Assembly: GCA_947624815.1 (NCBI GenBank) | Contig: CANQME010000012.1 | Coordinates: 1-42,711 of the forward strand | Length of the DNA: 42,711 nucleotides | Direction: 5' to 3' | DNA from: an uncultured Lachnospiraceae bacterium | GTDB taxonomy: Bacteria > Bacillota > Clostridia > Lachnospirales > Lachnospiraceae | In this document: positions 8,868 through 17,742 of the stretch, piece by piece | Layout of the letters: every line of letters starts with the position of its first letter | How positions within the stretch are numbered: position 1 is the first letter of the stretch | Position numbers and translations under genes: made by a program | Notes under the pieces: generated by a model | The model's input: only the letters and a program-made list of their open reading frames with translations | Told to the model about the DNA's origin: nothing | Database searches by the model: none

Positions 8868-10058
8868 TTGGTGGATAGTGTGGATGATGTAATAGCGGTT
8901 ATCAGATTCTGCTGTGTGATTGGTACAGTCGCCATATGTCTTGGACTGATTATCTCCAGGATTCTCAGGTGGCTTGCGCCTGCTGATAAGAGGGAAGGAA
9001 GGCTTAATATCGCGGCGTGGATCGCAGGGGCCGTGTTGGCGGGCGAGGGTACGTTATTTTATGTGTGGAAGGTATCGGGAGATGACAAGATAGCACATGT
9101 AAAAGCTATTTATTTTAATGCAATTCAGACATTGATTATTTCCCTTTTTGCAACGGTCACAGTCGCGTCCATAGTCGAACTCTTGCTTCTTATTGGTAAG
9201 GTAATGCTTTTGGGATGGAAGCTTATTATCCATGCCAAAGATCAGAAGGAGGGATTAAAAAAAGAAGCGGATGACTATAAAGATGCACTAAACAATCCTG
9301 CCGTTATGTTTACGGTAGCGTGGGGGATATTAGCGCTATTTCTTATGCTTCCATTCTTTACAGGGGAGCAGGGGTCAGGGCTGATAGATACTTGGGTGAA
9401 AGGAACCAACAGCATTGCCGTCTGGTTTGATATGGATGCGAAACCCAGTGACCAGGGGACGCTGGGTAATGTAGGGTCATATATATTATTATATATTATC
9501 GTTATAGGCGTAGGAGTAGCGGTAATTAAGATATTTTACTCGCTTATCAAGCATCTATTTAAAAAAGAAAATAACAGTTTCATTGATGAATATTCCAACC
9601 CCATGGCACTAATGGCAGTTGGGGTGGCTTTACTGTGGTCATTAAGACTTAAAGTATTTCAGATGACAAGCCGCAGGAAGTTGATTTTCGAGTTATTCAA
9701 ATGTTTTGCAGCTGTAATTATCGTATTTACGATTGCGATCCTGACATTGGAAATCATCCGACTGCTAATGGATATGCGTGAGAAGATCATTCGTCAGGAA
9801 GCAAGATACCTGTTTATTTTTCTGGTGGGTCAATGTACCATGATGCTGATGGATATTCTGATATTGGTTTGCGGTGCATTGGATAATTCCGTTAACAGTT
9901 TGCCATTTCATAAAATGTTTGAACTTGAAGATAAAATGCGGGCAAAAATGAAGAAGATTATAGATGATGAGGCGGATGACAGAACGGATTCCATGGCTGA
10001 AACCAGTGACCGGCATAGGACGTTTCTGGTGTTTTCAGGGAGAACGACGAAGAAGTGA
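8868..10058 (+). CDS. Unrecognised polytopic membrane protein, module gene 2
   Basis: A 396-residue protein with about seven or eight hydrophobic segments (near 9-34, 47-65, 81-110, 145-165, 205-228, 248-262, 275-300, 316-338) and a charged cytoplasmic tail rich in Asp, Glu and Lys (about 350-396). In-frame starts are TTG 8868, GTG 8871 and GTG 8880; the AAGG at 8864-8867 makes 8871 or 8880 equally possible. The stop overlaps the ribosome site of the next gene, implying tight co-translation. No conserved motif was recognised. Its layout (membrane core plus acidic tail) is compatible with a sensor or channel subunit, which is inference only. Confidence 0.75.
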   Translation: MVDSVDDVIAVIRFCCVIGTVAICLGLIISRILRWLAPADKREGRLNIAAWIAGAVLAGEGTLFYVWKVSGDDKIAHVKAIYFNAIQTLIISLFATVTVASIVELLLLIGKVMLLGWKLIIHAKDQKEGLKKEADDYKDALNNPAVMFTVAWGILALFLMLPFFTGEQGSGLIDTWVKGTNSIAVWFDMDAKPSDQGTLGNVGSYILLYIIVIGVGVAVIKIFYSLIKHLFKKENNSFIDEYSNPMALMAVGVALLWSLRLKVFQMTSRRKLIFELFKCFAAVIIVFTIAILTLEIIRLLMDMREKIIRQEARYLFIFLVGQCTMMLMDILILVCGALDNSVNSLPFHKMFELEDKMRAKMKKIIDDEADDRTDSMAETSDRHRTFLVFSGRTTKK

Positions 10059-10069
10059 GGAGAAGATAT

Positions 10070-12667
10070 ATGGACAATAAGGACATCATTCCGGGCTTGA
10101 AAGCTGGGAACAGGGAACAGACATACCTCCTGCGTATCGGCGTTATATTTCTGGCAGTTGTGTCCTTTTTCACAACCGCGAATGGTATGCGGGAATACAT
10201 TTTTCATAATAAAGCGATCGCATATGCTGCATCCGCCGCAATTCAGGGGATCCTGCTTGCGCTGAGTATGAATCTTCCATCGTATCTGCGTGCTATCTGC
10301 AGGGAACCTTTGCAGGGGCAGGATAAAGGCTTTTATTGGTTGAGAAAAGTCGGACGATTTCTGGTGAAAACGCTTTTTTGCCTGATCGTTCTCTTGTTGA
10401 CAGGTGTCGTTATCTTTTGTTCTTCATGGTTCAGTTATGTTTATATTGCGGAGACTATCCATCAGGATTCCTGGGGATCGGACAGTGAGTTGCTGGTTCA
10501 GCAGACTTATCGCGCGGAGCTTTATGATGCGCAGGACTATGCGCATAGGTACCGCAATTACCTGGAAGGGGATATCGGCGAGAAGATCCTGCAGCTTGAG
10601 GGACAGGCCATGGCGCTGTCTGATTTCGTGGCGGACATGGATATGGATTGGGAGACGGAGCGGCAGAACTATGCGCCGGATGATGGGTCTACTGTAGCCA
10701 GTTATATGGCCGAGGTGATCAATGCAATGGAAGAGGCCATGGAGAGCGGCTCGTCACAGGAGGCAAGGGATATCGCTGTTACGGCGATTTCAGATGCGAA
10801 GGAGAATATTGAAATTCGAATGGCTGATATCCAGCAGAATATTAATTCGCTTGTCGGGGATATCACCACTTATAATGAGCAGGTCACCAATCTGAGAAAC
10901 CAGATTGCCCGCCTGCCGGAGGGCGTTGATCCTGCACCTTATGTGGATTCGCTCAATACTTCTCTGAGTCTTGTGAACACGGCGGTCCAACGGCAGGCAA
11001 CCCTCCAGACGGAGTATATGGATCTGGAACGGGCGCTGGAACGGTTGCCGCTCTATGAGAGCCGCTTGGGTTTGTCCAGTTCTACCAGTTCGCTTTCTAT
11101 AAGAAGCTTGCTTCTGGAGCTTCAAACAGAATTTTTTCAGTCAGAACCGGATCAAACTCATATGCTGGAACTTGCAACGGAGATTTTTGAGAATCTTCAG
11201 ATCGCATCACGTTCGTCCGGTGCGGAAAGCGGCAGCGTCTCTGTGGGAGAAGACGAGACGCTTCTCTATATGAATCTGCTGACGCAGATGAACAATCTCA
11301 TCCGGAACCTGACGGATTATTCTGAATTGGCGGATATTGAAACATCCTTGAATGCTCTGGTCGAAGAACTGCGCACGGAGACCTTTGCAGGAAGGGGAGC
11401 ATTGTCAGCATCAACTTCGGAGGGGGCGGAAGGGATAACGTCTTCGGCAGGGACAGATGGGACAGAAGGGAAGCAGGCTGTATCTGAGACAGATGTCCCA
11501 GAAGAAACTTCGCCGATATCCGAGACTGATGCCGCGGAAGAATCCTTGTCTATATCCGAGACAGAGGCTGCGGAAGAGACGTTGCCTCCTGGAGAGGAAG
11601 AAGAGTCGGAAGGAGAGGACGGCGTTCCGACTGAATCGAGTTCTGCTTCGGGATCGGAGACGTCGGTAGGGGAAAATCCATCAGAAGAATCAGATTCCGC
11701 CGCACAGGATAGTGCATGGAAAGCAGGGTGGAGTAATAGGCTGGCCGCGTTAAAGGCCCAGATTAGTGCGCTCCCGGTTTTTATTGATGATATGGATACA
11801 GATGGGGAAACTGTAACGATCTTATCGAAGTCCCAAATAGAATTCTTACGCAGCTATGACCGGGAGGAATCAAGCCGCATATTGGACGATATGATTCGCA
11901 GGTATATCTCCGAACATAACGCGATTTACCAGGGAATCATTTATCTTCAGAGCCCATACCGGTCACTTGCGCTATTTGCACTGGTGCTTGCATTTTCATT
12001 TGACATTTCAGGCTTTATATTCGGTTTCGTGGCGCAGGGGGAAACGCGGAATGGCGATGCCGGGCCGGTAAATCAGACAGAAGCGGACGATTCGGCGAAG
12101 CAAGGAGATGGCGGAGAGGCTGCATATGTATCGATTCAAAGAGACGGCATTCAGGCGGAGTGGAGCGTTCTTGAGATGTTAACGCCTTATCTGGTGTTGA
12201 CCGGAGATTATGAGAAGCAGGATGGTATCTATTTCTATGAAGCGTTCCGGAATGGAGAACAGTACCGTTGGGAAGTGCATGATACGCAGCCGTATTCGCA
12301 GGGGATTTATATCCAGAAAGGGACGCAGGGGCAACGGATCCAGTCAGAAGGACAGGAACTGCTTTTTGAATCGCAGGCAGGCGGTCCCAGGGATGGTATT
12401 TACATGAACTGCCGGCTGGTGTTCGATGAAGGAAGTCTTATCCTGATACAAAAGGGACAGAAGACGTTTCTGGCTGGTATTGACGAATATGTTCCCGTAC
12501 ATATCTATATACCGGATAAGGGAGAACATAGAACGATCCCTGCCCTTCAGCTTACGGAAGAAAACATTGAGCCGGGGGAAACTGTTGTGGCGCTGAATTC
12601 AAAGGGTACCAGAATAGCTGCAATTTATATGAATTTGTTTGTACATGAATCTTCGGATAGCCGATAG
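10070..12667 (+). CDS. Large coiled-coil membrane protein, module gene 3
   Basis: An 865-residue protein started from ATG 10070, with AGGAG at 10058-10062 (7-base spacing). Three hydrophobic helices occupy the first ~120 residues. A long Gln/Leu/Glu-rich stretch (about 165-445) looks coiled-coil, then comes a low-complexity Ser/Thr/Glu/Pro acidic linker with SETDAAEE-like repeats (about 447-545), another short helical part, a fourth membrane helix (about 627-655) and a C-terminal beta-rich domain of about 200 residues. If three helices precede the coiled coil, it is extracytoplasmic and the C-terminal domain cytoplasmic, a sensor-like layout. I recognise no enzyme motif. The acidic linker may be length-variable among relatives. 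Confidence 0.78.
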   Translation: MDNKDIIPGLKAGNREQTYLLRIGVIFLAVVSFFTTANGMREYIFHNKAIAYAASAAIQGILLALSMNLPSYLRAICREPLQGQDKGFYWLRKVGRFLVKTLFCLIVLLLTGVVIFCSSWFSYVYIAETIHQDSWGSDSELLVQQTYRAELYDAQDYAHRYRNYLEGDIGEKILQLEGQAMALSDFVADMDMDWETERQNYAPDDGSTVASYMAEVINAMEEAMESGSSQEARDIAVTAISDAKENIEIRMADIQQNINSLVGDITTYNEQVTNLRNQIARLPEGVDPAPYVDSLNTSLSLVNTAVQRQATLQTEYMDLERALERLPLYESRLGLSSSTSSLSIRSLLLELQTEFFQSEPDQTHMLELATEIFENLQIASRSSGAESGSVSVGEDETLLYMNLLTQMNNLIRNLTDYSELADIETSLNALVEELRTETFAGRGALSASTSEGAEGITSSAGTDGTEGKQAVSETDVPEETSPISETDAAEESLSISETEAAEETLPPGEEEESEGEDGVPTESSSASGSETSVGENPSEESDSAAQDSAWKAGWSNRLAALKAQISALPVFIDDMDTDGETVTILSKSQIEFLRSYDREESSRILDDMIRRYISEHNAIYQGIIYLQSPYRSLALFALVLAFSFDISGFIFGFVAQGETRNGDAGPVNQTEADDSAKQGDGGEAAYVSIQRDGIQAEWSVLEMLTPYLVLTGDYEKQDGIYFYEAFRNGEQYRWEVHDTQPYSQGIYIQKGTQGQRIQSEGQELLFESQAGGPRDGIYMNCRLVFDEGSLILIQKGQKTFLAGIDEYVPVHIYIPDKGEHRTIPALQLTEENIEPGETVVALNSKGTRIAAIYMNLFVHESSDSR

Positions 12668-12692
12668 ACAACTATTCTAAGTCCGCTAATAA

Positions 12693-12733
12693 ATCACCAG
12701 GAAATGCAGAAGAATCACCATAAGACAGAAGGA
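12693..12733 (+). repeat. Second copy of the 28-bp repeat, upstream of the methyltransferase
   Basis: Positions 12693-12720 match 7682-7709 at 25 of 28 bases, including an identical AGAAGAATCACCA end; a second partial unit runs on from 12713 into the ribosome site GGAAGGAG. The two copies bracket the three membrane-protein genes, so recombination between them would delete those genes and leave the methyltransferase-ParB pair. They may equally be shared operators. Confidence 0.65.
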
Positions 12734-12744
12734 AGGAGATCCCA

Positions 12745-13605
12745 ATGAACCCCTCTCCGCTACGATACCCCGGCGGTAAGTACAAGCTTTATGGATATGT
12801 AGCAGAACTGATAAAAGGAAATGGCTGCAATACTTACATAGAGCCGTTCTGCGGCGGGGCGGCGGTTGCTTTGGAACTGCTGTTTGATGGCATAGTGAAA
12901 GATATTGTTATTAATGATTATGACTATACCATATTCTGTTTTTGGGACAGCGTTATTCATCGCACGAAGGACTTCGTGCAGATGATTTCAGACATAGAGG
13001 TTACCATGGATGAGTGGGAACGGCAGAAAGCGATCAGGGACAACTTGAATGAATATTTGCCTTTAGAGATTGGTTTTTCTACATTTTTCCTTAATCGTAC
13101 AAACAGATCGGGGATTATTGACAAGGCCGGGCCGATCGGGGGAGCAGGTCAGGCCGGGGATTATCCGATGGATTGCCGTTTTAATAAAATGCGGCTTATT
13201 TCCCGGATTGAGAAGATCGCGGAGTACAGAGACCATATAAGCCTTTATAATTTGGAAGCGCTTGATTTTATTGAAGAGGTAATTCTGAGAAAAAAGAATG
13301 CCTTTATTTTTTTTGATCCTCCGTATTACGGAAAGGGTCCGGGGCTGTACACGAACTTTTATTCCCATGGCGACCATGCGAATCTGGCCAATATGATAAC
13401 GCGCCGCCTGAAGAACCGGAAGTGGATTGTTACATACGATAATGCAAACGCGATCAAAGCGATGTATGCGAAATCGCCGAGCCTTGAATTTAAACTGCAG
13501 TATTCGCTGCAGGAGAAACGTTCCGGGAGCGAAGTGATGTTTTTCGCCAGAAATGTGCAGAGGCCTGCGAATGAAAGTGATCTTATCAATATACTTGTGA
13601 GGTGA
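12745..13605 (+). CDS. D12-class N6-adenine DNA methyltransferase (Dam-like)
   Basis: A 286-residue methyltransferase of usual Dam length. RYPGGK (7-12) is the SAM-site entry motif, EPFCGGAAV (33-41) is motif I and DPPY (191-194) is the catalytic motif IV. ATG 12745 follows AAGGAAGGAG. It should methylate adenine N6 in a short DNA site, which cannot be read from sequence. No restriction endonuclease of a known type adjoins it; instead it is followed 10 bases later by a ParB-fold protein, a pairing also seen in phages and mobile elements. It may mark self DNA for the module. Confidence 0.92.
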   Translation: MNPSPLRYPGGKYKLYGYVAELIKGNGCNTYIEPFCGGAAVALELLFDGIVKDIVINDYDYTIFCFWDSVIHRTKDFVQMISDIEVTMDEWERQKAIRDNLNEYLPLEIGFSTFFLNRTNRSGIIDKAGPIGGAGQAGDYPMDCRFNKMRLISRIEKIAEYRDHISLYNLEALDFIEEVILRKKNAFIFFDPPYYGKGPGLYTNFYSHGDHANLANMITRRLKNRKWIVTYDNANAIKAMYAKSPSLEFKLQYSLQEKRSGSEVMFFARNVQRPANESDLINILVR

Positions 13606-13615
13606 GGGGAAAAAG

Positions 13616-15142
13616 ATGCGCGGGACAATACAACAGATAAAGGTCGGTGAACTGCTCAATTATTATGAGAATCCCCGCCACGCCATTGGCAGCGATGAGG
13701 AGGATACGCTAAAGAAACTGTTTGCCGCCGTTGGGAACCAGTACATGCTCAATCTGGCAGAAGATATACAGAAAAACGGACTGCTCGGCAATCAGCAGAT
13801 CGTGGCGGTGTATTCTGAAGACAGGCAGAAGTATGTAGTATATGAAGGCAACCGGAGAATAGCGGCCATCAAAATGTTATTGGATCCCGATTCATTTGGC
13901 TTCCTTGACAGGGCGACGATCGACAGAGCAAGAAGGATCGCTCAGGAAGGAGGAATCCCGGAAACGGTCAACTGCTATATCACGGATGAGCAGGAGGCTT
14001 TTTTGATCATGGAGAGAGTGCACTCCGGGGAAGATAAAGGAAGGGGCACGAAGCAGTGGACACCGCGCGAAAAGGAGGCTTTCATAGTCCGCCAGGGCAA
14101 TAAGAAAAGTCTTTCTTATCTGGTGAGCTTCCATATCAAGAGGTATTTTGACGGGTTTGATATTACGCTGGTCTTGCCATTCACAACGATCCAGCGGATA
14201 TTTAACAACCGCGAAGTAAAGAACATGATCGGTCTGGATGTCTCCGATGAGTCGACATTTACGAGAGAAAAAATGCAATTAGTCATAGATGCTTCCCGAT
14301 GGATCGCCTCAGAGGCAACTGCTTCCGGTATTGCGGTGACCCGGCTTTTTAATAAGGCGCGGGTGATCGAAGATACGTTATTGCCGTGGATCCGGGATTA
14401 TATGCAGAACTGTGCGGGTAAGGCCGGTAAGAAAGATGATGCGGAAACGGAGCAGGATGAAACAACAGGAACAGCGGAAGCAGGCGACGCGGGGAATACT
14501 GATGAGGGGGCCTCGGCGGCTGCTGATTCCGGAGCGAACGGTGAGACGAATGCATCAGATCAGAATGACCATGGCGCTGCAGGAAGCGGAGCTACCGGCG
14601 GATCAGGAAGCGGGTCTGCCGGCGGTACAGGAGGCGCGGCTGCCGGCACCGGTTCCGGGGGAAACAGAAACCTGCCGTATTTCTTCCAGGGGCTTCAATA
14701 TGGCGCGCTGAACCCGAATGATGCAGATACCCATGGCGTAACGGCAGTATGCAGGGAGCTCCAGCTGTTCTCTGACAGAAAGCTGGTTGCGGCATGTCCG
14801 ATCGCGGCCGCGTCTCTTGTACGTGCCATCATTGAGCAAGCGATCAAGTTCTATTCCAAAAAGCATTGTATCCAGGGGCAGGATAAACTGATATGGGAGG
14901 ATATCAAGAATATAACCAAACTAAATAGGATTATTGATAAATACAAGCAGAATCTCCATAATTACATTACCGATATCAATATGAGGCAATATTTCATGGC
15001 GTTATTTGGTAATTATGAAGATAACATCGATCCGCTGAACTGGGTAATACACAGGCCTGCGGAGTTCCAATTGGATGCCGTCACATTAATTGAATTGCCA
15101 AAGAGGGGGCTGCTGGCTTTGATCAATTTCCTCATTGCGTGA
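13616..15142 (+). CDS. ParB/sulfiredoxin-fold DNA-binding or nuclease protein
   Basis: A 508-residue protein. The N-terminal ~130 residues read as a ParB/Srx fold: an opening strand (IQQIKVGELLNYYENPR), the loop DIQKNGLLGNQQIVAV and the nucleotide-site motif YEGNRRIAA (Glu77-Gly78-Asn79-Arg80-Arg81). A helical middle (about 140-265) is followed by a Gly/Ala/Ser/Asp-rich low-complexity linker (about 270-345) and a helical C-terminal domain that is unassigned. ParB-fold proteins bind DNA, hydrolyse CTP or act as nucleases in different families; which applies here is unknown. ATG 13616 is preceded by GTGAGGGG. It is coupled to the methyltransferase and could supply the effector or recognition step. 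Confidence 0.8.
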   Translation: MRGTIQQIKVGELLNYYENPRHAIGSDEEDTLKKLFAAVGNQYMLNLAEDIQKNGLLGNQQIVAVYSEDRQKYVVYEGNRRIAAIKMLLDPDSFGFLDRATIDRARRIAQEGGIPETVNCYITDEQEAFLIMERVHSGEDKGRGTKQWTPREKEAFIVRQGNKKSLSYLVSFHIKRYFDGFDITLVLPFTTIQRIFNNREVKNMIGLDVSDESTFTREKMQLVIDASRWIASEATASGIAVTRLFNKARVIEDTLLPWIRDYMQNCAGKAGKKDDAETEQDETTGTAEAGDAGNTDEGASAAADSGANGETNASDQNDHGAAGSGATGGSGSGSAGGTGGAAAGTGSGGNRNLPYFFQGLQYGALNPNDADTHGVTAVCRELQLFSDRKLVAACPIAAASLVRAIIEQAIKFYSKKHCIQGQDKLIWEDIKNITKLNRIIDKYKQNLHNYITDINMRQYFMALFGNYEDNIDPLNWVIHRPAEFQLDAVTLIELPKRGLLALINFLIA

Positions 15143-15256
15143 GTCGGCGCAGTATTATGTTTCATCCGTAACAGGCAAGATTGTGGGCATAGATTTTAGA
15201 ATTAAGCCAGTTATGATACTGAGGATTTTTAGAGCTGATACTAGTGGTAATAAAGT

Positions 15257-16666
15257 ATGAATCGCTCAGGGAACCATTCAATAATGAACAAGCAAAGAGA
15301 TAACGGCCAGTTCGAGCAGTACAAGCGGGTTGTGAAATTCTTTGGCTCAGCCGCCGCTGTGGCACTGGAGCTGGCTATTTTTTATTATGTATGGATCAAT
15401 TACTATAACGTAAATCAGTCGATCTTCTGGAGACGGGGCAACTGGCTGACAGCCGGGGAGTATCTCGTACTTCTTCTGTTCTTTCATCAGATGTACGGCG
15501 GGTTGAAAGTGGGGATCTACCGTTATTGGACCCTGGTTTATTCCCACATGATATCACTGGTCTTGGTCAACGCCTTCTTTTATGTCCAGGTCGTTCTGTT
15601 TGATAAGAGGATCCATAACCCCGCAGCCCTGGTCGTCATGACGGCAGCGGAGTTTTTTCTTGTCATGGTCTGGGCGTTTGCTTTTAAGAAGGTGTACCGG
15701 TTCCTTTTCCCGCGGAAGAGACTGCTCCTTGTATATGGAGACCGTCCCATGTCTAACCTGATGAACCGGATCGGAACAAGGGAGGATAAGTATGAGATCA
15801 CGGAAATGATATCCGTGGAAAAGGGTGTACCGCAGATCATAGAACGTGCGGCGCTGTATGACGGAATCATTATCGGGGATATTCCATCCCATTTCAGGAA
15901 CCGGTTGGAAAAGCTGTGTTTCGCGGAAAATATCCGCAGCTACACGGTTCCGAAGATCAGCGATATCCTGCTACGCAGTTCTACAGAGCTGGATATATTT
16001 GATTCTCCACTGTATCTGTCCAGGAATAATGACGGTCTGGCATGGGATCAGTTGTTTTTTAAGCGCCTGGAAGACATCGTTATCACGGCGCTGCTCCTTG
16101 TCATTACAAGCCCTCTGTTCCTGCTGATCGGGCTTGCGGTCAAATGTACGGACGGTGGACCGGTTTTCTATACCCAGAGCCGTCTGACCAGGGGTGGGAA
16201 GGTCTTTCATATTTATAAATTTCGAACTATGGTAGTAGATGCGGAGAAGCTGACCGGGCCGGTCAAGGCGGGGGAAAGGGATCCCAGGATCCTGTCGGTG
16301 GGACGCCTTCTGCGCGCCACCCGTCTGGACGAACTGCCACAGCTGCTGAACATCCTGAAGGGCGACATGAGTCTGGTCGGGCCCAGGCCGGAGAGGCCTG
16401 AGCTGGCCCGAATCATTACGAAAAATATCCCGGAGTTTGAGTACCGGCTGAAGGTGAAAGCCGGGTTGACCGGATATGCGCAGGTTCATGGAAGGTACTG
16501 CACGACCAGCTATGACAAGCTGAAGCTGGACTTGATCTATATCCGTAATTATTCGTTTTTCCTGGACCTGAAACTGATCTTCATGACGCCGAAGATCCTG
16601 TTCATGAAGGAATCGACCGACGGCTTTGAAGAGGGGGCCTGGGAAGACCCGGCATTAAAGGAATAG
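15257..16666 (+). CDS. Polyprenyl-phosphate sugar phosphotransferase (initiating)
   Basis: A 469-residue WbaP/EpsL-type phosphoglycosyltransferase. There are four or five N-terminal membrane helices, a CoA-binding-like middle domain, one more helix (about 272-295), then the catalytic domain: KFRTM, LDELPQLLNILKGDMSLVGPRPERPE and AGLTGYAQVHGRY. It moves a sugar-1-phosphate from a nucleotide sugar to undecaprenyl phosphate, starting each repeat unit. It opens the polysaccharide operon, which continues immediately with glycosyltransferases. The 114 bases upstream hold no feature I can name. The sugar is not predictable from sequence. Confidence 0.93.
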   Translation: MNRSGNHSIMNKQRDNGQFEQYKRVVKFFGSAAAVALELAIFYYVWINYYNVNQSIFWRRGNWLTAGEYLVLLLFFHQMYGGLKVGIYRYWTLVYSHMISLVLVNAFFYVQVVLFDKRIHNPAALVVMTAAEFFLVMVWAFAFKKVYRFLFPRKRLLLVYGDRPMSNLMNRIGTREDKYEITEMISVEKGVPQIIERAALYDGIIIGDIPSHFRNRLEKLCFAENIRSYTVPKISDILLRSSTELDIFDSPLYLSRNNDGLAWDQLFFKRLEDIVITALLLVITSPLFLLIGLAVKCTDGGPVFYTQSRLTRGGKVFHIYKFRTMVVDAEKLTGPVKAGERDPRILSVGRLLRATRLDELPQLLNILKGDMSLVGPRPERPELARIITKNIPEFEYRLKVKAGLTGYAQVHGRYCTTSYDKLKLDLIYIRNYSFFLDLKLIFMTPKILFMKESTDGFEEGAWEDPALKE

Positions 16667-16669
16667 GGG

Positions 16670-17665
16670 ATGGGTGCTGTGGGGAAAGTGCTGACGGTAG
16701 TCATACCGATGTACAATGTTGAACAATATATTGAGAAATGCCTGGATTCCTTTGTTGTTCCGGAAGTCATGGATTTTCTGGAGGTCCTTGTCATCAATGA
16801 CGGGACTCCGGACGGCTCCCGCGAAAAGGCAGCTGTTTATGAAAGGAATTACCCACAGGTGTTCCGGATCGTGGACAAGGAAAATGGCGGACACGGTTCC
16901 GTCATCAACCGGGGAATCGAAGAGGCTTCCGGCGCCTACTTTAAGGTGGTGGATGGGGACGACTGGGTAGATCCGGAGGGACTGGCCCATCTGATCGGTT
17001 ACTTAAAGGAAAGTACCGCGGACATGGTCCTGACCAATTATTACTGGGTGGACGATGCAACGGGACACCGGTCGGAGGAGATTGAAGAGGTATGTCCGGG
17101 AATCACTTACGGGGCTGTCTATCCATTTGAAGAGATTGCTGGCAGAATTTTTATGAAGATGCACGCGTTGACGTTCCGGACAGACATCCTGAAGCAGCAG
17201 ACGGAACGGCTGGATGAGCATTGTTTTTATGTCGATGCGGAATATACGCTGTTTCCCCTGCCTTATGTAAAGACGGTGGCGGCTCTGCCGGATTTTGTTT
17301 ACCAGTATCGGATCGGCGCGCCGGGGCAGAGTATGAATCCGGAGAATATGAGGAAACGCTGCCGGCAGCATGAAAAGGTACTGTTCCGGCTGCTGAGGTT
17401 TTACCGCGGGATAGAGGGGCAGGCTTGTGAGGCGGCTGTCCGTGATACGATCGGACGGATGGTGGCCAGCCAGTATAAGATCTATCTGAGTTTCCCGAAG
17501 AGCCATAAAAGGGATATGCTGCTTCTTGAGAAGAAACTGAGGCAGGAATATCCGGAGATATATCAGGCGGTCCGCAGGCCGTCTGTTTTACTGTTGAGAC
17601 GTAGCCATTATTTCCTGTACCCGGTTGCTTCCGTGGCGCTGCGCGTGAGCCTGCGAAGGAGGTAA
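16670..17665 (+). CDS. Family 2 glycosyltransferase
   Basis: A 331-residue GT-A enzyme. VVIPMYNVEQYIEKCLDSF at the N-terminus, VINDGTPDGS for the nucleotide and VVDGDDWVD for the metal-binding Asp triad are clear. It starts 4 bases after the phosphotransferase. ENGGHGSVINRG is shared almost word for word with the enzyme at 18600, so the two are paralogues adding similar residues. It should act on the cytoplasmic lipid-linked repeat unit. Donor and acceptor are unknown. Confidence 0.9.
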   Translation: MGAVGKVLTVVIPMYNVEQYIEKCLDSFVVPEVMDFLEVLVINDGTPDGSREKAAVYERNYPQVFRIVDKENGGHGSVINRGIEEASGAYFKVVDGDDWVDPEGLAHLIGYLKESTADMVLTNYYWVDDATGHRSEEIEEVCPGITYGAVYPFEEIAGRIFMKMHALTFRTDILKQQTERLDEHCFYVDAEYTLFPLPYVKTVAALPDFVYQYRIGAPGQSMNPENMRKRCRQHEKVLFRLLRFYRGIEGQACEAAVRDTIGRMVASQYKIYLSFPKSHKRDMLLLEKKLRQEYPEIYQAVRRPSVLLLRRSHYFLYPVASVALRVSLRRR

Positions 17666-17742
17666 AAGGGCAGGCTGGGTTTATGCCGGTACCTGCGGTG
17701 AAATGGTCTGTGTGATGGAAGCGGAAAGGGGCGGACTGAAGG

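Noticed and set aside
7755-10058. Membrane proteins considered as ZorA/ZorB or MotA/MotB-like
   Set aside because: Helix number and the missing peptidoglycan-binding OmpA-like domain and motor motifs do not fit.
7421-15142. Module considered as a prophage or conjugative piece
   Set aside because: No integrase, capsid, portal, terminase, relaxase or VirB-type ATPase is seen, though methyltransferase-ParB pairs do occur in phages.
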